From NCBI GenBank assembly GCA_963825845.1, contig CAWGVL010000009.1, positions 13,853-77,852 on the forward strand: a DNA stretch of 64,000 bases, written 5' to 3'. The DNA comes from DASQDN01 sp963825845 (GTDB taxonomy: Bacteria > Acidobacteriota > Terriglobia > Bryobacterales > Bryobacteraceae). The notes under the pieces were generated by a model, which was not told where the DNA came from, made no database searches, and was given only the letters and a program-made list of their open reading frames with translations. The position numbers and the translations under genes are program-made. The first letter of the stretch is position 1. Every line of letters starts with the position of its first letter. Shown one piece after another: positions 29,653 to 39,458 of the stretch.

Positions 29653-29793
29653 ATGAAGAGACTTACCTCCGCCCTGATGGGCCTGACTTTGATGCTGACT
29701 TTCGCGGTAAGCGCATTCGCCGGAGATTGCTGCGACGGTGGATCCTGCTGCACCAAAGGCGCATGCTGCAAGGTACAAAAGTCAAAGAAGTAG
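29653..29793 (+). CDS. Small exported Cys-pair peptide
   Basis: A 46-residue protein: signal peptide MKRLTSALMGLTLMLTFAVS-AFA, then DCCDGGSCCTKGACCKVQ and a Lys-rich tail. The mature part of about 23 residues has three CC pairs at regular spacing, which suggests metal binding. ATG 29653 follows a GGGAGA ribosome-binding site at the usual distance; the frame opens further upstream at 29590 but that extension has no leader character. Confidence 0.65.
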   Translation: MKRLTSALMGLTLMLTFAVSAFAGDCCDGGSCCTKGACCKVQKSKK

Positions 29794-30181
29794 ATTCCCC
29801 TAATCGAAGCTGGCGGGCGCCGTCTCGCCGGCTTCATCCGTTTGATTCGCTTTCATCCGCAGCCAATTCTCGCGATCCGAATATTCGGCTTCGCTAGCAA
29901 CGCTCCCTTGTAGGTTTCTTCTGAAGGAAGAATGGAGGAGAGGGAGGGATTCGAACTTCTCGCCTCGTATTTCTTCCTTGCAAGAGTTGTGTGCGTCAAG
30001 TTTTGCAATTTGGGACGTGCAAGTAGACCGTGAAGTGTTCCCGCCGGAAATCGCATGAGAGGCATAACCGCATCGAAGTGCAGTAATCTCGGCAATGTTG
30101 ATTACGCACCGCAATGCGAAGGAGGCCAGGATTGAAGAAGAATATCACTCGCCAGAACCTTATCGAAAGTCAGTCCGGAGC
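29794..30181. other. Non-coding stretch before the IS remnants
   Basis: No convincing gene. A weak hairpin (AAGCTGGCG ... CGCCGGCTT) follows the Cys-pair peptide near 29808-29835 and may be a terminator. A tRNA-like 3' end lies on the minus strand at 29933-29956. Confidence 0.4.
29933..29956 (-). other. tRNA-Ser-like 3' end fragment
   Basis: Read on the minus strand this is a T-loop TTCGAAT, then CCCTCCCTCTCC and TCCA, the usual 3' end of a bacterial serine tRNA. Upstream the T-stem does not pair and no D- or anticodon arm is found, so it is a fragment, not a working gene. Such pieces remain where elements integrate at tRNA 3' ends. Confidence 0.5.
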
Positions 30182-30237
30182 ATGGAAAGGATAACGATGG
30201 GATTGGATCTCGGCGAGAAATCCAGCCGATACTGCGC
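30182..30237 (+). mobile_element. IS110-family transposase, N-terminal fragment
   Basis: ATG 30182 gives MERITMGLDLGEKSSRYC, the start of the DEDD transposase of IS110 elements (first catalytic Asp in GLDLG). The match ends abruptly at the Cys codon, where sequence of an IS256 transposase takes over. The element is a remnant only. Confidence 0.65.
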
Positions 30238-30740
30238 GATCGAGAGCGTGGTCCGGACGCGCAGGTGCAGTTATGCATCGTTCATCTCACGCGTGCCAGC
30301 CTGAATTACGTGAGCTGGAAAGAGCGAAACCAGTCACCCAGCATCTGAAGGCGATCTATCGGCGGAACTGTGGAAACTGCCGAGCACGAACTCAACACCT
30401 TTTCTAAGAAATGGGATGCGCGCTATCCAACGATCAGCTCGCTATGGAAGCGGCACTGGGAACGGCGGGTCATCCCGTTCTTCGCCTACCCGGCCGAGAT
30501 TCGCCGCATCGTCTACACCAGCAATGCGGTGGAATCTTTGAATTTGTCGCTGCGTACGATCATCAAGGCACGCGGATCATTCCCGAGCGTCAATAAATGG
30601 GAAATTGTGCAGCATTGGAAAGCCGCTCTCAGCCGCTGGCACGATTGCATCACGAGGATTCCAGCAGACTGCCAGCCACCCAGGAGCGCACGGCTGATAC
30701 CCCGCTTGGCAGAGGATGGAAGCTCACACACAACCTGATC
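30235..30740 (+). mobile_element. IS256-family transposase, internal and C-terminal fragment
   Basis: Begins at AIESV, corresponding to the middle of an IS256 (mutator-type) transposase, and continues in broken frames: VQLCIVHLTRASLNYVSWKE, then KKWDARYPTISSLWKRHWER, VIPFFAYPAEIRRIVYTSNA, VESLNLSLRTIIKARGSFPS. The acidic residue normally found in the last catalytic segment is the Glu of AVESLN. The first half of the gene is missing and several frameshifts are present, so it is dead. No terminal inverted repeats were found. Confidence 0.75.
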
Positions 30741-30829
30741 ACCCCAGCTTTAGGTGCAGTCGAAACTCGAAAGACCATAATGCGATTCCGTTTCGAAGTT
30801 CGCTCCGGCTGTCTGCCAAGGCAGAGAAT

Positions 30830-31542
30830 CCGTGCCGATCAGCCCGAACGTCCATTCAAAGGACGCCAACACTCGGGAGAAGTGATTCTCTCGGCAGTGC
30901 GTTGGTATCTCCCGCTGGCGTGATCTGCATCCTTCCGAGCTTCTGGGTGAATGTGGCCTGTTTGTCGATGCCAGTTGTGTCTGGCGGTGGGTCCAGGCAT
31001 ATCGGCCAGAACTGAACAAGCGATATCGTCCGCATCTGAAAGTGACGAACAAAACCAAACCGATCGACGAGACCTATAGAAAGGTGAAGGGCAAAGACCG
31101 GTGTCTCTATCGTACCGTCGACTCCACAGGTCAAACGATCGATTTTCTTCTCACGGCCAGACGGATACAGAGTCTGCCAGACGCTTCTTCCGCAAGGCAG
31201 TCAGCGCGGAGGGCAATCCCACGGCCCGGATCCTGAACGTAGACAAGAAATCCAGCATACCCGGCAGCAGTTCGCGAATTGAAAGCAGAACGTACGCTGT
31301 CCGGTCGTGTTCGGCTGCGGGAATGCCGGTACTTAAACAATGGGGTGGAGCAAGATCATCGTTATGTGAAAAAACGTATGTGGCTATCCAAAGGATACGG
31401 CTCGTTTCAGAGCGCGTGGCGGACGTTGCAGGGCATTGAAACGATGCACATGATCCGGAAAGGCAGAGTGAGGTGGCCGGCCAAAAGCGAGGCCCTCGGT
31501 CAGGCTCTCTTCATCTGTGAGCTCTGCGGTATCTCCGCATAG
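30830..31542 (+). mobile_element. IS6/IS240-family transposase, degenerate
   Basis: The conserved DDE transposase of IS6-type elements is readable across several frames: HSGEVILSAVRWYL, VDASCVWRWVQAYRPELNKR, KPIDETYRKVKGKDRCLYRT, VDSTGQTIDFLLTAR, RRFFRKAVSAEGNPTARILN, CRYLNNGVEQDHRYVKKRMW and LQGIETMHMIRKGRVRW. The catalytic Asp (IDETY), second Asp (NVDK) and Glu (VEQDH) positions can be located. At least four indels prevent translation. The end at 31542 is the TAG after CELCGISA. Terminal repeats are not evident. Confidence 0.78.
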
Positions 31543-31660
31543 CCGTCGCCGATTTAACTCGCAGTGCTTCCATTCTGCGAACGCCACTTGCGTCGAAATC
31601 TTGGCAACGGAACCTCGCGCCCACGCTCAACTCTACCGTGGGATATAGCGCAGTCAGTGA

Positions 31661-34600
31661 CTAAAACTCCACCCGGAATACCATAACGCCGTGCCAGCGG
31701 CCCGTGCCTATGTCCGAAAACGAGCCGCGGGTGCCGTTGAACGTCCCGAATGCCGCCGGACATGGGGCCGACGAACTCGCTGGACAGACGTTCGTGCGGT
31801 TCGTGATATCGAAGATCGTGTTCGGCGGGTTGAAGCTGTGGTACTTGTACGGGTTGTTCACGTCAAAGCGCAGACTGGCCCGGAAGCGCTCCCAGATCTG
31901 CCACTCCTTTGATAGCGACGTCTGGGCCCACACCACTCCGGACGCCTGCAGCGTGTTACGTCCCAGGGTGCCCGCCTGAAAACTTGCCGGGTAGGCGAAG
32001 CCGGTGTAGTCGAAGTAGCGATTCTGCGCGGAGAACGGGAAGCGGTTCGGACCGATGTCAACATGGTCCAACTTCACTTCGTCATTCGGCTTCAGCTGGT
32101 TTGGACGCGATGCGCCCGGCAGGTAGACATTGGGCGAGCCTGAGAATGTAATGGTCACCGGCTGACCCGTCATGAAGTGCTGTGATGCCACCAGTTCCCA
32201 ACCGCCGAAGATCGCGTTCTTCCATCCTCCCGAGTTCATGAATCGCCTGCCTTTTCCGACCGGCAGTTCGTATGTCACGGTCGTTACGAAGCGGTGGCTG
32301 ATGTCGTACCCCGCGCGGCCTTTCTCCAGCCTCCGGTTGTACCAAGTGATGCCACTAGCGCCGCCGTCCTCGTCCACGTCGTTGAGCGTTTTGGACCACG
32401 TCCAAAATGAGTTCAACGTTACGCCGCGCGCATAGCGCTTCTCGAATCGAAGCGTCGCCCCGTGATGCGTGTTGTGACCATAGTTCGAATAATGCTGGAT
32501 GGAGCCGAACTGCGAGTATGGTTTGAAGTTCTGGTAGCCGATGCGAATCTGGTTCAGCGTGTTGAGATCGTTGGATATGTTCAGCGGTAGCACGTTGATG
32601 TCCCAGTTGTTCAGCAGGCCCACGCCGGCCGATCCTTGATAGAGCAATTCCGCCAGCCACGTGTCGGTGAACTGATACTGGAATCCGCCAGACCAGTTCA
32701 TTACATATGGATTCCGCGCATTCGGATCCCACCAAGTCGCATTGCGCGCGCCGTAGTTGGTACCGACGAAAGGAACTGATCCGTCCTGATTCGTGGTGAA
32801 GTTTACGGGTGGCGGTCCATCCTTCAGATAAAAGACAGGACGCGGATCGCCGGGAGGCGCCTGGATGTTCGCCGTAGCCAGATACTCCTCAAAGTTGTTG
32901 TTCAGCGTGCTCGTCAGCAGGTCAGACGTGATCATGCCGAAGTTGCCGCGGAACACCCACTTGGGTCGGAAGTTCCAGGCCAACCCGACCCGAGGCTGGA
33001 AATTGTTCAGATCTCTTTTCGCCAGCGCCCCAGGATTGTGAACAATCGCACCCGTCCGTCCCGTCAGCGGGTCTTTTGCGTTGGGGTCGAACTGCGATAT
33101 CAGGCCTGTCGTGTTGAACGGCGTCTCGTACATCCAGCGCAAACCGAGGTTCAGTGTCAGGTTGCGCATCGGCTTCCAGTCGTCCTGGAAATAGAAAGAG
33201 TTAGAAAACCACCGCGGCGCCCACCAGCCCTGTGCTCGCGTAAATTGTGCACTCGCCACGGACCCGAGCAGAAAGCTCGCAAAGGAATTACCGGTGTTCG
33301 GTGTGAAGGGGAGCTCGGTGCCACCCATGAAGTAGCGGCCTGACGGGAATGACTCGATCAGCGAATCATAAGTCGTGCGCAGCAACTCATAGCCGAATTT
33401 GGTCGTGTGCTTCCCGATGATTTTTGTCATGTTTTCCTGGAAGCTGTAGTCTTGCCCGATTCGCTCGCTCAATCCACCGGGTCCGGCGTTGTAGAAGCGG
33501 GTATTATTACTGCTGTTCAGAAAATCCGGAAATGTTTCGCCGCTCACGTTCGGAATACCGAGTTGCTGAGCCCAGTTCCCGTTCTGCGCCGGAGGCTCAT
33601 TGGTTTGATGGCGCCGGTTGAACCCGAATCGGAACTCATTGATCCATGTCGGGCTGAACGTATGCGTGTCCGCCACCGCGATGTTGGTCATGTCCAGCGG
33701 ATAGAAATAGACGGGGTCCAGCAGATCCCACGCCAGCTCGTATGACGAGAAGAACCGTCCCGGTATTCGTTCCCGCACGCGGGTGAAGCGCCCGTAGAGC
33801 CGATTGTTTGAGTTGAACTGGTGATCGATCTTCGCGTCGTACCTGGTGACGTAATACCGGCCCTTGCTCGGTACCACGAGGTTATTTGCGGGTCCAGTTG
33901 AGCCGAGCGATCCCGGGTCCGTAGGCTGTTTCCACGGCGAGTGCGAGAGATAGTTCTTTATCACCGGATCGATGCGTGACTGCGGAATGATGCTGCCCGG
34001 AAACGGATCGCGCACCCATGTGCCGTTCTCCAACTGGCGTGTGGTCGTGGGATCGTAGATGGGAAAGCCGCGGCCGCCAAAGCTGAAGTCACCCGCGTAC
34101 ATCTCCGGCGTTGGCACCGTGCCCGTGTACGTTTCCGTCACCTTCTCATGGTGACGCTGAAAGCCACCATAGAAAAACGTCTTGTCTTTGCCGTTGTAGA
34201 TCTTCGGCAACACCACCGGTCCGCCGATGATCGCGCTCATCTCGTGGTAAGAAAACGGATTGCAAACCTGTAATCCCTGACAACGGCGCAACTGCTCAAA
34301 ATATTGCCGGTGCACGAGTTTCCCGGGCAGGTAACGGTCCTCCGCGCTGCCATGCAGTTGGTTCGTGCCGCTCTTGTATACGCCGTTCAGCTGCCCGCCC
34401 GAGGAGTGTCCAAACTCGGCCGGCAACCCCGTCGTGTACATCTTGAACTCCTGAATCATGTCGAGTGTCGCGGTCACAACCGTGTCGATCGAGTTTGGAT
34501 TCCCCAGCACCGATTCTTTCGCGTTCACACCGTCGATCGTGAAGCCAAGCGAGCGCTGCCGCTGGCCGACGGCGTGCTGCCCGTTTATGACATTCATGCC

Positions 34601-35070
34601 CGGCATGTACAGGTAAATGCGGTAGAACGCTTTCTGCAGCACAGGGATCTTCTCGATGGTGCCGCCCTCCAGCACCTGCCCGCTAGTGGATGTTTCGGTT
34701 TCCAGCAGGGCGCCGTCCCGGTCACCTGCACGTTCTCTGTGACGCTGCCGACCTCGAGGGCTACATCGAATCTCGGCGATTCTCCCGTGCGCAGCTGGAT
34801 CCCATCGCGCACGTGAGTCTTGAAGCCCGGCGCTTCAATTTTGAGCTGATATGTTCCTGAGTTGAGGCTCGGGATGTACCACGTACCCTCGGACGTCGTA
34901 GTGCTGGTGAATGTGAAATTCGTTCCTGTTTGGATGACGGTGATTTTGGCCCCTGGGACGACGGAACCGGACGAGTCGGTCACGGCGCCGAGTATCGTAG
35001 CAGTGCCGGTCGCTTGGGCGAGCGCACAAGCGGCCATAACAGAAGAGATGAGCAGAATGCGACAGATCAT
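31661..35070 (-). CDS. TonB-dependent receptor, Oar-like, one frameshift
   Basis: ATG 35070 starts MICRILLISSVMAACALAQA, a signal peptide, followed by a carboxypeptidase-regulatory-like domain (ILGAVTDSSGSVVPGAKITV) and VGSVTENVQVTGTAP. At about 34710 the frame shifts by one and continues QVLEGGTIEKIPVLQKAFYR, the plug (LGFTIDGVNAKESVLG), and a barrel ending HGVMVFRVEF with a C-terminal Phe. Total about 1135 residues. It resembles the receptor at 22397 in plan but not closely in sequence. It lies right of the IS6 remnant. One indel in an otherwise clean long frame suggests sequence error. Confidence 0.9.
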
Positions 35071-35569
35071 GCGCGAACTCCTGCGCGGGAATCTATCATT
35101 CCCGCTAGAGAGATGTCAAAGGCCTGGAGGTGCGTTTGTCAAGGCAAAGTGAAAATGTCCCCTTCGCCAGCAAAGTAAGAATGTCCCCTTTTGCAGGACG
35201 AGGCTGAGAGTGCGTGTTAGAGTGCCGGGATCGCCTGGTGGCATTGAGAAAGCAGCTAAAGGCTGATCGGATCGATGACGTGACCCCCCTTTTTAGAACA
35301 GGTCATATTCGTGTGCGCAGAATAATCCCACGCCGAGAAGCACAAGCATGATTCGCATATGGATGTTACGTCAAAAGTGACTTTCACAGCCGTCAAGGTA
35401 GAGGGCCGAATTGCGGTAAGCCAAGTGGGTGGCCCAAATGTCCCTTCGCTTCAGCCGCGATTAACGGGAAACGGAACGCCTTGGTGGTCACGTTTGATGC
35501 ATATGCGACCTCCCCATTACGCGCCCGACAAATCTCGCTCAGATCGGCTGCGTGACCATTCTGAGGGAA
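35071..35569. other. Intergenic stretch with IS-end-like repeats
   Basis: About 500 bases upstream of the second receptor and downstream of ThuA, without a convincing gene. A tandem pair of near-identical 24-base units sits at 35144-35193 and is listed separately. Confidence 0.5.
35144..35193. repeat. Tandem imperfect repeat, possible IS21/IS481-like end
   Basis: Two copies of GCAAAGT(G/A)A(A/G)AATGTCCCCTT lie 26 bases apart, at 35144-35166 and 35170-35193. Repeated units of the AAAATGTCCCC type are what I would expect at ends of some IS21-related elements. No transposase gene of that family is in the window, so this would be a solo end. Confidence 0.4.
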
Positions 35570-36400
35570 CTATGTCTGCCGCAGGAGCCAGCGTACCGCA
35601 TTCTGCTGTAGTTTGACGTACTCAGGATTCCAAAGATCCACAAGCATATGGCCTGGCGCTAAATAACAGACTCGCCCTTTGCCGTAGTCATAGGCCCAAC
35701 CCGCAGGGGCGGTTGTTCCCAGATTTTTGAAAGTCAGTCCATCCTCGTTGACGCTCTCGAGCAGCAAATGCTTGCGATCCTTCTGATACGTCATGTAGTG
35801 CTGCTCGTCCGTGACAAGGAAGTCATTTACGCCTTTGGTGATCGGGTGTTCCTTATTTACCACCTTCACTCGGAAAGGACGTATCGGCGGATGACCTTCG
35901 GTAACGGCTCCCAGAACATCGCGGAAATCGTCATTGTGTGGGCTTATGTACGTCACGTTGTGCAAGAACAGCACCCCTCCACCGCCGGAGGCGAACTCCT
36001 TGACGGCCTTCCCTTGTGTAGGTGTGATCCAGTAGAAGGGCTCCCCATCCCATTTCGGAAGTGGAGGATCGCTGACGATCTTGGGAGATCCCGCGCGCGA
36101 ATAGGCGGCGTTGCTGCTCTCGTCGGCATAGCCTTCCGGCCATGTCATGCCGTCGCGAAGAATAATCAGCAGTTTGTAGCCTCGGATTGTCTCGGCGTCC
36201 AGCATCCGGACCTCGTCGCAAAAATCTATGGCCAATCCCATGTTCTTACCGAGTGTCTTACCTAATGCCGTCCGGATGTAGTCGCTATTGTGATAACGAT
36301 CCCCGATCAAGGCAAATGCAGTGCCTTTGTCACGACCATAGACAAACGTCGCTGAGATCGCGATGTTGCAGATTGCCGTACGTCGGCTGATGATATTCAT
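35570..36400 (-). CDS. ThuA-like domain protein
   Basis: A 276-residue protein of the ThuA (trehalose-utilisation) glutamine-amidotransferase-like fold: FALIGDRYHNSDYIRTALGK, YKLLIILRDGMTWPEG, FASGGGGVLFLHNVTY, EHPITKGVNDFLVTDEQHYM and GKGRVCYLAPGHMLVDLWNP. The N-terminus (MNIISRRTAICNIAISATFV) looks like a twin-arginine-type or uncleaved leader, which suggests export. The classical amidotransferase Cys is replaced in this family, so catalysis is uncertain. ThuA genes usually occur with sugar oxidoreductases. Confidence 0.82.
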   Translation of the reverse strand: MNIISRRTAICNIAISATFVYGRDKGTAFALIGDRYHNSDYIRTALGKTLGKNMGLAIDFCDEVRMLDAETIRGYKLLIILRDGMTWPEGYADESSNAAYSRAGSPKIVSDPPLPKWDGEPFYWITPTQGKAVKEFASGGGGVLFLHNVTYISPHNDDFRDVLGAVTEGHPPIRPFRVKVVNKEHPITKGVNDFLVTDEQHYMTYQKDRKHLLLESVNEDGLTFKNLGTTAPAGWAYDYGKGRVCYLAPGHMLVDLWNPEYVKLQQNAVRWLLRQT

Positions 36401-36696
36401 GGGTTCTCTCCTACGCTATGTTGCGCAGAGGAAAGTATACTATTTCGGCGTCCGCACATCCTTGTGATTCGCCAAAAATGCATCCGGAATCATGGTGTCA
36501 GCCCGTGAGCGTTCATAGCGAGGATGGAGACCACTTACTTGTGATTTCACAATTCTCCTGGATAACGCGATTTTCCCACGGCCGGCGGCTCGTGTTACAG
36601 AATATCAACGAGACGATTCTTTTAATCATTGGTCCACAACTGCTGAGGCTTCCGTTGTGGTAGAGAAGCAAGGCCGCTTAGTGGCCCTGCTTGATT
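36401..36696. other. Intergenic stretch with a hairpin
   Basis: No gene seen. A hairpin with a ten-base stem (one mismatch) lies at 36666-36692 (AAGCAAGGCC, seven-base loop, GGCCCTGCTT). It lies just past the stop of the leftward hydrolase pseudogene and probably was its terminator, although the T tract is poor. Confidence 0.45.
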
Positions 36697-37430
36697 TCAC
36701 AGCATCGTCCAAACGGCGTCCGCCGAAATCATGTGGCGTGGCGAAGAATCATCAATGTCGAGACGAAATCGTCCAAGCGTGCCGACGGCTTCTTGCACCT
36801 CCTTTTCGTAAACGCGCAACGCCGATCGGTAGCTCAAGCCTGACCGAGCAGTGTTATGTTGCGCCTCGCCGAAGCAGCAATCGTCACGACGGTTGACAAT
36901 CTGAATCTGCTTGCGGCCGGCACCATACGCGCCCAGCAGGTATAGATCGGAGTAGCACCAGCCAGTTTATAAAACTCCTCAAGATATTTCTGTTTATCGC
37001 CTACGGACCCACCTGTCCGTAGATACAACGGGATGCTGCCCGCAACCGCAAAGCTGCAGCGGATACTCGGGTCGATTGCGGATAAACTGTTGTTGTCCAC
37101 CCGCCGCCCGACAGGCCTACCATGTGAACTTACTTGTAGCGTCGCTTACGCGCATTGAGACTGATAGCAACCGGTTCCAGGAAGAACTTGAGAGGGCTGC
37201 CTGAGTTGACGGCATGATCGAACATTTCTCCGTGCGGAACTGTGCGGCAATCTCCTGGACGCATGTGTGGCATTTAAGCCGCAAGTACCCCGAAGCCTTC
37301 ACCCAGCAGCACGTCGATGGCATTAGCCATGCCGTGCACTTGCGGTTCCCGCGCGTCATCGAAAGTGCAGGCATGCCCATGTTGCAGCACGACTAGTTCT
37401 CTCACCGCCTGAAGAGATTCTACAAGCAAT
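36697..37430 (-). pseudogene. Alpha/beta-hydrolase remnant, 5' truncated and frameshifted
   Basis: Reading the minus strand in several frames gives, in order, VVLQHGHACTFDDAREPQ, MANAIDVLLGEGFGVLAA, MPHMRPGDCRTVPHGEMF, DHAVNSGSPLKFFLEPVAIS, MVGLSGGGWTTTVY (nucleophile elbow GLSGG), SFAVAGSIPLYLRTGGSVGD, LLGAYGAGRKQIQIVN, NRRDDCCFGEAQH and SSPRHMIS (probable catalytic His) to a TGA at 36697. This is the C-terminal three-quarters of a hydrolase. The N-terminal part is missing and the recognisable coding ends beside the IS630 copy that starts at 37471, so insertion probably truncated it. At least three frame changes are present. Confidence 0.68.
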
Positions 37431-37470
37431 TCCAATCCAATAAGCAAGGTTCTGGCGCATACTGAGGGGT

Positions 37471-38440
37471 ATGGCTCGCCCACCGCTGCGGATCGAGATC
37501 GCCGCAAAGGATCAGAAGGCGCTTGAGGAACTCCTCGCTGGCGGCGTACAGCAGGTTCGCGTGGTTCTGCGCGCCCTGGCCCTTCTACAATTGGCGAAGC
37601 GTGTGAGCGCACCGCGCATCGCCACTGTTGTCCGGCTGACTCCTCAGGTCATCCGGAAGATCGGTCATCGTCATCAGGAAGCCGGTCTTGAAAGAGCGCT
37701 CTACGAAAGGGATCGTCCTGGGGCGACCCCGCTATTGGAAGGCGGCCAGCGACAGCGTATTATCGCCATGGTTTTACAGCAACCCGCCGGAGGGCCGGGC
37801 ACGGTGGACCGTGGGGTTGGTGGCTGAGGAGGCAGTCAAGCGCAAAAATGGTTCCGAAAGTGAGAAGAGAAACCATCCGCATTCTGCTGCTCAACCACAA
37901 CCTTAAACCGTGGCGGGAAAAAAATGTGGTGCGTGGCTGAACTCAACGAGAAATATATCGCAAAGATGGAAAATGTCCTTCAGCTTTACGAACGGCAGTA
38001 CGATCCGCAGCAGCCGGTTGTTTGCCTGGGTGAGAAGCCCCTGACGTTGCATGATGATGTCCGCCAGACAAGGGCAGCGCTGCCGGGCCGAGAGGCGCGA
38101 AGGGACAACGAATACAAGCGCTGCGGAACGGCAAACGTTTTTTGCGCAGTCGAGCCTAAAGCGGGCCGCCATTTCACGTTCGCTACGCCCGATCGCTCAG
38201 CATTCGAGTTTGCGCGAGTGGTTTTGGAGATTGCCATCGCTTACCCCGAGGCGAAGACAATCCATCTCGTCATGGATGACCTTAACATCCTTTGGTCGAC
38301 GTGTACGGCGCGGACGTCGGCGGCGAGTACGCCGAAGCACGGCAGTTGGCCTGTTTCGCGAATAGTCAAGCGAGACACCTGAACTTCCGAGCGTATTCTG
38401 CTTTGATCGATACCACGATACGATCTCGGCAAGCCTGAAC
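37471..38440 (+). mobile_element. IS630-family transposase, degenerate
   Basis: ATG 37471 begins a helix-turn-helix domain (LAKRVSAPRIATVVRLTPQV) as in IS630 transposases. Coding continues through frame changes: NPPEGRARWTVGLVAEEAVK, IRILLLNHNLKPWREKMWCV, VVCLGEKPLTLHDDVR, FCAVEPKAGRHFTFATPDRS, FARVVLEIAIAYPEAKTIHL, VMDDLN and TPKHGSW. The DDE core is recognisable at LGEKP (Glu in place of the usual Asp), VMDDLN and the TPKHGSW block, but the last acidic residue and C-terminus are lost. TA target duplications typical of the family could not be resolved. Confidence 0.75.
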
Positions 38441-38847
38441 GGGTACGTTATCCTGCTACATGCCTATAATCACGGAAACTTTTCACGCGCTCAAAAGAAC
38501 TAGATGCCGCGGTTTGCGGCTTTCGGAACCGAGCGAACGGAGAGGACCTCAAAGACCTGTTTCGCAATAGAACAGCAGAAGGGATTCCCTATAGGGATTT
38601 TGAATTCTGCGTTCATGCCTCAGGTTTCTTGGGAAACAGGAAAATAGTAACAGTTGCCGGCGAAGACTCCACATTGCATGGACACTGACTCCGATCGGTG
38701 ATCCCATTTCCAGGACCCCAGTTTGTCCTCCGGGGATCCATCGTAAACTGCAACAAATCAGTTTGGCTTAAGATCGTAGCTAGTTATCGTGTTAAGTGAG
38801 GGAGGTAACTCCTGGAGCGCTCAAAAGACGCATCTCGTCGGAGACAC
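38441..38847. other. Intergenic stretch, nothing recognised
   Basis: About 400 bases between the IS630 remnant and the lipoprotein gene. Base composition is lower in G+C than neighbouring genes. I see short palindromes but no gene, RNA or repeat I can name. Confidence 0.5.
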
Positions 38848-39420
38848 TTGCACAACGATGCTCACCTACCAGCGATGGGCCGTTTCGACTCGGTCGATAC
38901 GTTTCCGGTAACTCTCCTTGAGGGTTTGGCTTTGTGCCTGTCAGTTGTGCTGTTGGGCGGCTGCACTGGCGCTCACCGCGGGAGTCCCGAAATGGACGCA
39001 GTCAAATGCATCGAATCACTCCATGGCCGAGAGAGCACATTCTTGACACCCCTCAAGCTCTATGGCACGCTTGACGAGCTACAGAACGCTTTCGACGCTG
39101 CTGCTACGCGGCAGTTTGAGCGCTGTGCAGAATACCAGTTGTACATAAGCGCACCACAATCCAAGTATTTCATCGGGGCACGGCCACTCAGTGGCCGTGG
39201 GGCGCACCAGTCACTCTTCAGTGATCAGACGCGAGTTATTAGAGACAGTTGCAATGGTGATTCACTTAGCGGTGACGGCCCACGGCGAAGTAGGCCGAGC
39301 GTCAATAGACCGGCGGTATTCTTTGTCGCGAACGGGGTAAGTTTATGTTTATTCGCCGGGCTTCCCGCTGACCCGGTGATCCGTTCAGTGGTGCAGGTGT
39401 ACGTACCAGAACAGGATTAA
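38848..39420 (+). CDS. Putative lipoprotein of unknown function
   Basis: A 190-residue frame. LALCLSVVLLGGC provides a hydrophobic stretch and LGGC lipobox, but it lies 40-odd residues from the TTG start, so the true start may be nearer (ATG 38875, at MGRFDSVDTF). The mature part contains YQLYISAPQSKYFIGARPLS and LFSDQTRVIRDS, which resemble the C-terminal beta-sheet of pilin-like proteins from Acidobacteria; this is a weak similarity. A perfect 21-base palindrome lies within the gene (39179-39199). It is convergent with the efflux operon, 38 bases apart. Confidence 0.55.
   Translation: MHNDAHLPAMGRFDSVDTFPVTLLEGLALCLSVVLLGGCTGAHRGSPEMDAVKCIESLHGRESTFLTPLKLYGTLDELQNAFDAAATRQFERCAEYQLYISAPQSKYFIGARPLSGRGAHQSLFSDQTRVIRDSCNGDSLSGDGPRRSRPSVNRPAVFFVANGVSLCLFAGLPADPVIRSVVQVYVPEQD
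39179..39199. repeat. Perfect inverted repeat inside the lipoprotein gene
   Basis: CACGGCCACT, one central C, AGTGGCCGTG: ten-base arms without mismatch and only a single-base centre. It codes for ARPLSGRG-like residues in the lipoprotein frame. As RNA it would block ribosomes or act as a terminator-like stem; as DNA it looks like a site. Confidence 0.6.
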
Positions 39421-39458
39421 AGGAACCTCACTGAACGACTCGAACATATTCGCGACCT

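Noticed and set aside
29933..30020. A complete tRNA-Ser gene on the minus strand
   Set aside because: Only the 3' end is present; the T-stem does not pair and no anticodon arm can be folded.
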